Shown piece after piece: positions 7,543 to 13,995 of a stretch of 27,737 nt of DNA. The translations under genes and the position numbers were made by a program. Origin of the DNA: JABCPE02 sp963506915 (GTDB lineage: Bacteria > Bacteroidota > Bacteroidia > Flavobacteriales > Weeksellaceae). Location of the stretch: assembly GCA_963506915.1 (NCBI GenBank), contig CAUORE010000024.1, positions 1 through 27,737 on the forward strand. The letters run 5' to 3'. Each line of letters begins with the position of its first letter. Position 1 is the first letter of the stretch. Under the pieces are notes generated by a model. It had not been told where the DNA came from, ran no database searches, and was given only the letters and a program-made list of their open reading frames with translations.

Positions 7543-8469
7543 ATGCCGAATCCTCTTTTTTATGCTAAAATTCTTCTTTTTGGGGAGTATGGGATTATCG
7601 AGAATTCTCAGGGATTGACCCTGCCATACAGCTTTTATAAAGGTTGTTTCAAGTTTTCTACTCTCGAATCAGAGTTTGAAAAAAAATCCAATGAATCTCT
7701 GAAAAAATATTGGGAATATTTAGCAAAATTAGAACTTCCAGAGCAGTTCAGATTAGATTTATCAGCTTTAAAGAAAGATATTGAAAACGGATTGTTTTTC
7801 GATTCTAATATTCCGCAGGGATATGGCGTGGGAAGTTCTGGGGCTTTGGTAGCAGCTATTTTTGACCGATATTCCGTAGTTCAGCATAAACCCGAAGAAA
7901 TCGGGAAAAACGAATTGAAGGAACTGAAAAAAGTTTTCGGAGAGCTGGAAAGTTTCTTCCATGGCAAAAGTTCTGGAATAGACCCACTAATCTGCTACAT
8001 GAACCTGCCTATTTTGATAGAAAACAAGGAAAATGTGGGCAGAGTGGAAATTCCACAAGAAAACGAAGGAAAAGGTGCGATTTTCCTTATTGATTCTGGC
8101 GTAGTGGGAGAAACAGGATCTATGGTTCAGATTTTCTTTGAAAAATTAAAAAACGAAGGATTTAGAAAAACCCTGAAAGAGGAGTTTATCAAGTATAATA
8201 ATGCTTGCATTCAGTCCTTTTTGAACAAGGAAATGACGCCGTTTTTTAAGAACATGAAAGCCCTTTCCAAATGGGCGTATGAGCATTTCCGACCGATGAT
8301 TCCAGATAGTGTTTTCAATGCATGGAAAAAGGGGCTGGATACCAATGCATACTACCTCAAACTCTGTGGTAGTGGCGGTGGAGGTTATATTTTAGGCTTT
8401 ACTAAGGACTATCAGAAAGCTGAAAAAATGCTGAAAGGTTTTCATAAAGAGGTGATTTACAGATTTTAA
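7543..8469 (+). CDS. mevalonate kinase-like GHMP kinase
   Basis: A 308-residue GHMP kinase. Visible motifs are AKILLFGEYGII at the N-terminus (motif 1), PQGYGVGSSGA at residues 91-101 (the ATP-binding glycine/serine loop), FFHGKSSGIDPL with His140 (matching the HG-x-P/S-SG-I-D segment of mevalonate kinases) and CGSGGGGYILGF with its glycines at 276-281 (motif 3). This is closest to mevalonate kinase, which phosphorylates mevalonate in isoprenoid synthesis. HMG-CoA synthase encoded at 21064 supports a mevalonate pathway in this organism. A UbiA prenyltransferase starts 11 bases downstream, so making and using isoprenoid precursors are linked here. Phosphomevalonate kinase or another GHMP activity cannot be excluded. 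Confidence 0.85.
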   Translation: MPNPLFYAKILLFGEYGIIENSQGLTLPYSFYKGCFKFSTLESEFEKKSNESLKKYWEYLAKLELPEQFRLDLSALKKDIENGLFFDSNIPQGYGVGSSGALVAAIFDRYSVVQHKPEEIGKNELKELKKVFGELESFFHGKSSGIDPLICYMNLPILIENKENVGRVEIPQENEGKGAIFLIDSGVVGETGSMVQIFFEKLKNEGFRKTLKEEFIKYNNACIQSFLNKEMTPFFKNMKALSKWAYEHFRPMIPDSVFNAWKKGLDTNAYYLKLCGSGGGGYILGFTKDYQKAEKMLKGFHKEVIYRF

Positions 8470-8480
8470 ACAATTTCTGA

Positions 8481-9347
8481 ATGAAAAACCTTTTTCTTCA
8501 TAGGGCGATGCAGTTTGTCAGTCTGCTTTTGGGAGTGAGGATTTTCAGGCTGGTTTTTCTTACTTTTTCGCTTTATGTTTTTACTTTTTTTATAATTAAA
8601 ACCGTTGATTTTACAGATGTTAAAATTCATGGAATTATCTTTTGTTCCTTGATGAGCATCGCGGCTGGCGGGCTGATAAATCAGTTTTATGATGAGGAAA
8701 AGGATAAAATCATCAAGCCTTTTCGTGCTAGATTGCAGGCTTTTCTGAAGAAAAAATATTTCCTTTATTTTTATCTTATTTTGAATATTTTATCGCTGGG
8801 AATTTCGTTGTATCTCTCTTGGCGAATATTTTTGTATTTTATTGTTTATCAGTTTTTTATTTGGTTTTATAGCCACAAGCTCAGCAAGATTTTGCTGGTG
8901 AATAATTTCACCTATGTGCTGCTCTCTGTTTATCCGTTTTTTGGGATATTGGTTTATTATCAGTACTTTACGATAGGGATTTTTCTCTTGTCGGTGTTTT
9001 TGTTCTTGTTCCTGCTGAGTATGGATATTATAAAGGATTTGCTCAGTCGGGAAGCGGATGAAGCTCTTGGTTATCAAACTTTTCCGATAGTTTATGGCGT
9101 TGAAAAAACATCTAAACTTGTGCAGATGTTGCTTTTATCAGCGGGTTTTCTTGCATTGTTTATATTGACAAATCAGGATTTGGGTCTGCATTCGTATTAT
9201 TTTGGAGCTACGATTGTTTTTCTTCTTTTTATTTTAATTTTATTAAAAAATAAGATCAAGAAAAACTATTTTGCAGTGTCTATTTTACTGAAAATATGGA
9301 TTATTGTAGGAGTTGTTTCTATGCTGGTAAGTGCAGTTTTTGTTTAA
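8481..9347 (+). CDS. UbiA-family prenyltransferase
   Basis: A 288-residue membrane protein with about eight or nine hydrophobic helices. The first Asp-rich motif is N67-QFY-D71-EEK-D75 (N-x3-D-x3-D) and the second is D182-IIK-D186-LLSREAD193, the magnesium and diphosphate-binding sites of UbiA enzymes. These transfer a prenyl chain from its diphosphate to an acceptor. Flavobacterial members beside mevalonate kinase are usually annotated as geranylgeranylglycerol-phosphate geranylgeranyltransferase-like, but the acceptor is not known from sequence; menaquinone, heme O and other acceptors are alternatives. It is last in the 5837-9347 run and its stop overlaps the convergent lipoprotein gene by 4 bases, with no hairpin between them. 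Confidence 0.86.
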   Translation: MKNLFLHRAMQFVSLLLGVRIFRLVFLTFSLYVFTFFIIKTVDFTDVKIHGIIFCSLMSIAAGGLINQFYDEEKDKIIKPFRARLQAFLKKKYFLYFYLILNILSLGISLYLSWRIFLYFIVYQFFIWFYSHKLSKILLVNNFTYVLLSVYPFFGILVYYQYFTIGIFLLSVFLFLFLLSMDIIKDLLSREADEALGYQTFPIVYGVEKTSKLVQMLLLSAGFLALFILTNQDLGLHSYYFGATIVFLLFILILLKNKIKKNYFAVSILLKIWIIVGVVSMLVSAVFV

Positions 9348-9910
9348 AACATTTTGAGTTTTCGTAGATTTTTTATCAAATCTTTGATAGCACCTTTTGT
9401 TCCTACTTTTATAGAGTTTTCGGCTTTTCCTATGAGTCTGGCGTTGCCTTTGTAGGTGTCGTATTGGTTCTCCATTATCAGATTTCCATCGCTGTCATAG
9501 AGTTTTAGGCTTACCAATACTTGGTTAGAAAACACATATTTACCAATACCTACTTTGAAGTATTTGACTTTTGGGACGATTATCACTTCGGCATTATTAT
9601 TCTTTCCAACTTCTTTAATGTACTCAGTATCAACATTATCATAGTCCATAGAACTATCCATTTGAACAGTTTTTATGTTACCGCTATAAAGGCTCATTTG
9701 GTCAGTTACGGCACTAAAAAAAGCTTGGTTTGTTGGAGGTTTTATTTCTTCTATTTCAGGAAAAACAGTGGGCTGGAAGTAGATTATTTTCTTTATTTTA
9801 CCTAATTTATAATCAGGTTTGTAGCCTAATAATTTACTCCCAAAACTAGAACAGCCAGCTAAAACAAGCCCAGCTGCGATGCCCAATAGTATAAATTTTT
9901 TCCGATTCAT
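9344..9910 (-). CDS. small lipoprotein of unknown function
   Basis: A lipoprotein of 188 residues counted from the ATG at 9910 (MNRKKFILLG). The leader ends in VLAGC, a standard lipobox. The mature part has two or three beta-rich stretches, including KIKKIIYFQPTVFPE, NAEVIIVPKVKYFKVGIGKY and QVLVSLKLYDSDGNLIMENQ. This resembles the fold of periplasmic proteins that assemble around the outer membrane (for example the GNA1162/LpoB-like type), but that is only an impression. A GTG three codons upstream (9919) would give a longer form, but it overlaps the promoter -7 box, so the ATG is preferred. The 3' end overlaps the UbiA stop by 4 bases in convergent orientation. Confidence 0.78.
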   Translation of the reverse strand: MNRKKFILLGIAAGLVLAGCSSFGSKLLGYKPDYKLGKIKKIIYFQPTVFPEIEEIKPPTNQAFFSAVTDQMSLYSGNIKTVQMDSSMDYDNVDTEYIKEVGKNNNAEVIIVPKVKYFKVGIGKYVFSNQVLVSLKLYDSDGNLIMENQYDTYKGNARLIGKAENSIKVGTKGAIKDLIKNLRKLKMF

Positions 9911-9918
9911 ATTCCGCA

Positions 9919-9926
9919 CAAAGATA
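9919..9926 (-). promoter_or_regulatory. TAnnTTTG -7 box for the lipoprotein gene
   Basis: Minus-strand TATCTTTG (9926 down to 9919) matches the -7 consensus. Its last base is 9 positions from the A of the ATG at 9910, so the mRNA would have only a few bases of leader. The box rules against the GTG at 9919 as start. Confidence 0.5.
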
Positions 9927-9983
9927 CTTTAATTTATTTACTAAAAATTAGCATAAAAAATTTTTTATTCTAAAAATAATTTT

Positions 9984-9991
9984 TACATTTG
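9984..9991 (+). promoter_or_regulatory. TAnnTTTG -7 box for rpsO
   Basis: TACATTTG at 9984-9991 is an exact consensus match, 37 bases before the rpsO ATG. The upstream region is a T-rich tract without a clear TTG. Confidence 0.55.
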
Positions 9992-10028
9992 CAGCCTCAT
10001 ACATAATAATCATTTAAATAATATTGGA

Positions 10029-10298
10029 ATGTATCTAACAAAAGAAGTAAAAGCAGAACTTTTCGCAAAACATGGAAAATCTGCACAGGACACAGGAAGT
10101 GCTGAAGGGCAAATCGCTCTTTTCACATTTAGAATTAATCATTTATCTCAACACTTAAAATCTAACCACAAAGATTATGCTACTGAGAGATCACTAGTAA
10201 AATTGGTAGGTAAGAGAAAAAGACTTCTGGATTATCTTAAAAAGAAAGATATCAACAGATATAGAGCTATCATTGCAGAGCTTGGAATTAGAAAATAA
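10029..10298 (+). CDS. rpsO: 30S ribosomal protein S15
   Basis: An 89-residue protein of exactly the usual S15 length. The signature GSAEGQIALFTFRINHLSQHL and LVKLVGKRKRLLDYLKKKD are diagnostic of the family; S15 binds the 16S rRNA central domain early in 30S assembly. The start at ATG 10029 gives MYLTKEVKAELFAKHGK. In many bacteria rpsO is directly followed by pnp; here a type I restriction system of about 7 kb lies between them. Its own promoter and terminator make it monocistronic. Confidence 0.98.
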   Translation: MYLTKEVKAELFAKHGKSAQDTGSAEGQIALFTFRINHLSQHLKSNHKDYATERSLVKLVGKRKRLLDYLKKKDINRYRAIIAELGIRK

Positions 10299-10313
10299 TA
10301 ATTCAGATAACAT

Positions 10314-10349
10314 AAAAAAAGCAACTCAGTATTTTGGGTTGCTTTTTTT
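10314..10349 (+). terminator. intrinsic terminator after rpsO
   Basis: GCAACTC (10321-10327) pairs with GGGTTGC (10336-10342), including one G-T pair. A7 before the stem (10314-10320) extends pairing with T7 after it (10343-10349). Confidence 0.85.
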
Positions 10350-10350
10350 A

Positions 10351-10382
10351 TTTGTTTATTATGGATAAAAGCGATACTTTTG
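10351..10382 (+). promoter_or_regulatory. hsdM promoter (Bacteroidota -33/-7)
   Basis: TTTG at 10351-10354, a 20-base spacer, and TACTTTTG at 10375-10382: both elements and the spacing match the consensus. It begins just after the rpsO terminator. The predicted start of transcription near 10388 leaves a leader of about 60 bases before hsdM. Confidence 0.65.
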
Positions 10383-10450
10383 TGAGGAACGAATATTAGG
10401 AAAGGCAAGGGTTTATGTCTTTTTTTAATCACTTTAATTCATAATACAAA

Positions 10451-11917
10451 ATGTTTACACAAGATTTAAGATCTAAAATAGACCAAGTATGGCTGGCGTT
10501 TCATTCTGGAGGGATTTCTAATCCCTTGTCCGTTATCGAGCAGATTACTTATTTATTATTCATCAAGATGCTGGATGAGCAGCAGACCGCCAAAGAGGAA
10601 AATGCTTCTTTACTAGGTGTGGAGGTAGTAAATCCTATCTACACGGAGGAGGAGAGCCATCTCCGTTGGAAAAATTTTAAGAACCTTTCTCCTGCAGAGA
10701 TGTTTGAGCTTTTCCGTAAGGAGAACGGTGTTTTTGATTTTATGAGAAACTACGGAGGCAAGAGCAGCGCATTTAGTAAGTTTATGAAGAATGCTTCTTT
10801 TGTGATTCCTACACCTAGGCTGCTCGCTCAGGTGGTGGATATGCTCAGCGAAGTGGTCATGAAAGATACCGATACCAAGGGCGATGTCTATGAATACATG
10901 CTCAGTAAACTCGCTACAGCCAAACAAAACGGCCAGTTCCGTACCCCGCGACACATCACCAAGATGATGGTGGAGCTCATGAAGCCCACGCCCGAAGATG
11001 TTATTTGTGACCCTGCGGCTGGGACTTGCGGTTTCCTAGTTTCTAGTATAGAATACCTCAATGAGCACTACGCCAAAGAACTCCTAGACAGCAAAGTCCA
11101 AAAACACTATGCCAATGAGATGTTCATGGGGATGGAGTTTGACCCTACTATGATAAGAATCGGGGCGATGAACCTCATCTCTCATGGTATAGAAAACCCA
11201 CAGCTGATAGATGTAGACAGCCTTTCGCAGAACAATGCCGATTTTACTGAAAAAGCTTCCCTTATCCTTGCCAATCCACCATTCAAAGGAAGTCTGGATA
11301 AAGAAAGCGTGGATGACAGCATCCTGCAGATGGTAGAGAGTAAGAAAACCGAACTCCTCTTTCTGGGGCTGATGATACGAGGGCTGAAAGTAGGCGGCAG
11401 ATGTGCCGTAATCGTACCAGATGGCGTACTCTTTGGCAGTTCTAATGCTCATAAAAAAATCAGAAAAGAAATCATAGAACACCAGTGTCTAGATGCGGTA
11501 ATCTCCATACCAGCTAATGCATTCAAACCTTATACAGGAGTAAGCACCGCTGTCCTTATCTTTACTAAAACCAATGCAGGAGGTACCGGCAAGGTTTGGT
11601 TCTATGATATGAAAGCTGATGGCTTCAGCCTAGATGACAAACGAAACCCTATCGCAGAGAATGATATCCCTGATATCATCCACCGCTTCCACCATAGAGA
11701 AGAGGAGGCAGACAGACCCCGCACAGCGCAGAGTTTCCTAGTACCGAAGGAGGAAATCGTAGATAATGCCTATGACCTATCCATCTCACGATATAAGGAA
11801 GTAGTCTATCAGCAGAAAGAATACGAGAAACCAGCAGACATCATCAGCCAGATACAGGCCTTAGATACAGAAAGAGCCCAGCTGATGGAAGAGCTCCTAG
11901 CTCTGATGAATAAATAA
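10451..11917 (+). CDS. hsdM: type I restriction-modification DNA methyltransferase subunit
   Basis: A 488-residue N6-adenine methyltransferase subunit. The helical N-terminal HsdM_N domain (about residues 5-130) is followed by the AdoMet fold: motif I D187-PAAGTCGF for cofactor binding and the catalytic NPPF at residues 275-278. GQFRTPRHITKMMVEL and GVSTAVLIFTK are also typical HsdM segments. With HsdS it forms the modification enzyme that methylates host DNA; adding HsdR gives the restriction complex. It is first in the operon hsdM / DUF6261-like / hsdS / hsdR, with its own promoter. Base composition is richer in GC than the flanking genes, suggesting horizontal acquisition. The next start is 20 bases after its stop. 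Confidence 0.96.
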   Translation: MFTQDLRSKIDQVWLAFHSGGISNPLSVIEQITYLLFIKMLDEQQTAKEENASLLGVEVVNPIYTEEESHLRWKNFKNLSPAEMFELFRKENGVFDFMRNYGGKSSAFSKFMKNASFVIPTPRLLAQVVDMLSEVVMKDTDTKGDVYEYMLSKLATAKQNGQFRTPRHITKMMVELMKPTPEDVICDPAAGTCGFLVSSIEYLNEHYAKELLDSKVQKHYANEMFMGMEFDPTMIRIGAMNLISHGIENPQLIDVDSLSQNNADFTEKASLILANPPFKGSLDKESVDDSILQMVESKKTELLFLGLMIRGLKVGGRCAVIVPDGVLFGSSNAHKKIRKEIIEHQCLDAVISIPANAFKPYTGVSTAVLIFTKTNAGGTGKVWFYDMKADGFSLDDKRNPIAENDIPDIIHRFHHREEEADRPRTAQSFLVPKEEIVDNAYDLSISRYKEVVYQQKEYEKPADIISQIQALDTERAQLMEELLALMNK

Positions 11918-11937
11918 ACCCAATAAAAATATTAAAC

Positions 11938-12681
11938 ATGATCAAGAAATTTAGTTTAGACAAAAGCCGAGTGATGGAGTTCTTCCAAGCGATGACCAAT
12001 GTGAAAAACTTCCTCGCAAAAGAAAACCTCCAAACCCTACAGCTGGAAAAAGCAGCTCAGATTTTTAATGAAAAGCTCTCCGCCTATGATGAGGCGCTGG
12101 CGCCTGTTAAGAAAAGTGACCTCACCCAGAAGATACAGGAGCTGGATACCCAGCGGGACAATCTGCTCTCGGGGTTCTCTGCCCACCTAAAGGCTTTCCA
12201 GTACTTCCCAGAAGAAGCATCCAGAGAGGCCGCAAAGAGGCTGCTCACTTTATTAGAAAAATTTGGGAAAAACATTCAGGACAGACCCCTGCAGGAGGAG
12301 ACGGCCATCATTACCAATCTCCTCCAAGACATAGCACAGCCGCAGCCAGCACAGGATTTGCAGAAGATAGGCGCTGCCCCATGGATAGATGCCCTGAAAG
12401 TGGCAAATACCACACTAGAACAGCATCACAACAGCCGTACCGAGCAGCAGAGCACCATAGAGGCAGGAAGAACCAAAGCCACACGGCAGGAGCTGGCAGA
12501 GGCGTTTAGGAATCTGGTGCAGACCATCAATGCCCTTGCCCTTATCAATGGTAAAGAACCCTATACCAACCTAGCCAATGCTATCAATCAGGTAGTGAAA
12601 AATACCAACCTCTCCAGCCCCAAAGCGGACAAGGGGAAAGATACCCCCAGCACCCCCGCAGGCACTACGGAGAAAGAATAG
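11938..12681 (+). CDS. DUF6261-like helical protein inside the RM operon
   Basis: A 247-residue, predominantly alpha-helical protein without signal peptide. The sequence LTQKIQELDTQRDNLLSGF, then EEASREAAKRLLTLLEKFGK, then EETAIITNLLQDI matches my memory of the Bacteroidota-specific DUF6261 family, function unknown. Residues 223-247 are a Ser/Thr/Pro/Lys-rich disordered end. Codons are GC-rich, as in the constant parts of hsd genes (line 12301-12360 is 33/60 GC by hand count), so it travelled with this locus. It ends at TAG, but the same frame continues as coding-like sequence with only TAG interruptions up to 12831, so the ancestral protein may have been about 297 residues. Whether it takes part in restriction or is a passenger is unknown. 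Confidence 0.75.
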   Translation: MIKKFSLDKSRVMEFFQAMTNVKNFLAKENLQTLQLEKAAQIFNEKLSAYDEALAPVKKSDLTQKIQELDTQRDNLLSGFSAHLKAFQYFPEEASREAAKRLLTLLEKFGKNIQDRPLQEETAIITNLLQDIAQPQPAQDLQKIGAAPWIDALKVANTTLEQHHNSRTEQQSTIEAGRTKATRQELAEAFRNLVQTINALALINGKEPYTNLANAINQVVKNTNLSSPKADKGKDTPSTPAGTTEKE

Positions 12682-12831
12682 GTAGCCCCCGAAAACCTCC
12701 CCCAGAGCTAGAGCATGCCGTAGGATACCACCGAAACCCTCATCCGTATGCAGGAGAAGGAATCAGCAGGCACCGAAAGCCCTGCACAGCCCTAGGGGAG
12801 TAAATAGGATACCGACAAAAGCAAACAATAA
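12682..12831 (+). pseudogene. in-frame amber-interrupted tail of the DUF6261-like gene
   Basis: Continuing the frame of the upstream gene gives about 50 codons with coding-like composition (AGC, ACC, CCC, GAA, CAG) ending at TAA 12829-12831. The only other stops are TAG at 12679, 12709, 12721, 12793 and 12805; there is no in-frame TAA or TGA before the end. The residues between them are Glu/Ser/Thr/Pro-rich and look like a disordered tail. Either this is a decayed C-terminus or the ambers are read through. Both are inference. Confidence 0.45.
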
Positions 12832-12862
12832 ACAAAAAAATAAAAACATTACAACAAATATC

Positions 12863-13972
12863 ATGAACTGGGAGAGAGTAAGATTAGGAGATATTGTAAA
12901 TATTAGAACAGGAAAACTTGATGCAAATGCAGCAGTAGAAAATGGTGAATTTCCTTTTTTTACATGTGCAAAAGAAATATCAAGAATTGATAATTATGCT
13001 TTTGATGGAGAATGTGTTTTGGTAGCAGGAAATGGAGATTTAAATGTAAAATATTATAATGGTAAATTTAATGCCTACCAAAGAACTTATGTAATACAAA
13101 CATCAAATGAAACTCTTGATATTAAGTATTTATATTATTTTCTTGAAGAATATTTAGAGGAGTTGAGAATTAAATCCATAGGTGGAGTTATTAAGTATAT
13201 AAAACTTGAAAATTTACAAGAGCCAAAAATCCCCCTCCCTCCTTTGTCTGTACAAAAGGAGATTGTAGAGAAATTAGACAAGGCGGCAGCCATTAGAGAA
13301 AAAAGCAAGGCACTGCTCTCCCACTATGATGCCCTCGCGGAGTCCCTCTTTATAGAACTCTTCGGCGATCCCATCTCCAACGAAAAAGGCTGGGAGAAAA
13401 CAAATATAAAAGATATATGTGATATAAAAGGAGGGAAAAGAGTTCCACTGAAGCATAAGTTGGTAAAGTATGATACAGGTCTCCCATATATAAAGGCTGG
13501 AAATATTAAAAATGGGAAAATTACATTAGATGATTTGGAGTACCTTTTACCCGAAACACAAAAAATGATAGCAAGATATATTGTTGATGAAGGAGATGTT
13601 TGTATTACAGTAGCGGGAACTATAGGAAATGTAGGGATTGTTCCGAAGGAATTGGATAAAGCTAATCTGACAGAGAATGCAAATAAGTTTGTTATTAAAC
13701 ATGAAGAGAGATTAAGTAACTATTTTTTGTGTTATTTATTTCAAACCGAATTTATTCAAGAACAAATTAGAAAAAGAACAATGGCGGTGGGAGTTCCTAA
13801 GTTAGCGATATTTAGAATAGAAGAGTTAGAAATTCCCCTTCCTCCTTTATCCTTACAGGTTAAGTTTGCGGAGATGGTAGAGAATATAGAGAAGCAGAAA
13901 GCCAGAGCCAAGGCAGAGATAGAGCAGAGTGAGGCGGTGTTTCAGGCGCTGTTACAGGAGAGTTTCGGTTAA
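12863..13972 (+). CDS. hsdS: type I restriction-modification specificity subunit
   Basis: A 369-residue specificity subunit with two target-recognition domains (TRDs) and two helical spacers. TRD1 covers about residues 1-120. The central conserved region follows at about 121-172 (IPLPPLSVQKEIVEKLDKAA through ALAESLFIELFGDP). TRD2 is about 173-320, and the C-terminal conserved region begins IPLPPLSLQ. The two conserved segments are diverged copies of each other, which form the HsdS coiled coil. Each TRD reads half of a bipartite target; the target cannot be predicted. TRD DNA is very AT-rich (line 13681-13740 is 11/60 GC) while the central segment is about 55% GC (line 13321-13380 is 33/60), a mosaic expected from domain exchange. 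The gene is intact; hsdR starts 23 bases downstream. Confidence 0.93.
   Translation: MNWERVRLGDIVNIRTGKLDANAAVENGEFPFFTCAKEISRIDNYAFDGECVLVAGNGDLNVKYYNGKFNAYQRTYVIQTSNETLDIKYLYYFLEEYLEELRIKSIGGVIKYIKLENLQEPKIPLPPLSVQKEIVEKLDKAAAIREKSKALLSHYDALAESLFIELFGDPISNEKGWEKTNIKDICDIKGGKRVPLKHKLVKYDTGLPYIKAGNIKNGKITLDDLEYLLPETQKMIARYIVDEGDVCITVAGTIGNVGIVPKELDKANLTENANKFVIKHEERLSNYFLCYLFQTEFIQEQIRKRTMAVGVPKLAIFRIEELEIPLPPLSLQVKFAEMVENIEKQKARAKAEIEQSEAVFQALLQESFG
13231..13248 (+). repeat. direct repeat copy 1 in hsdS (end of TRD1)
   Basis: An 18-base stretch encoding part of IPLPPLS that matches 13834-13851 at 15 of 18 positions. Such repeats flank TRD2 and could support recombination that swaps TRDs. 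Confidence 0.6.
13834..13851 (+). repeat. direct repeat copy 2 in hsdS (end of TRD2)
   Basis: Second copy of the 18-base stretch at 13231-13248 (15 of 18 identical), at the equivalent place after TRD2 and encoding the second PLPPLS. Confidence 0.6.
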
Positions 13973-13995
13973 TCAGTACATAAAGAGAAAAACAG

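Noticed and set aside
9911..9919. GTG at 9919 as start of the minus-strand lipoprotein gene
   Set aside because: It overlaps the TATCTTTG promoter box (9926-9919); the ATG at 9910 gives a normal lipoprotein leader.
12682..12862. A separate small gene from the ATG at 12715 or 12748
   Set aside because: In the upstream gene's frame both meet a TAG within a few to 15 codons, and I saw no family motif or promoter for an independent gene.
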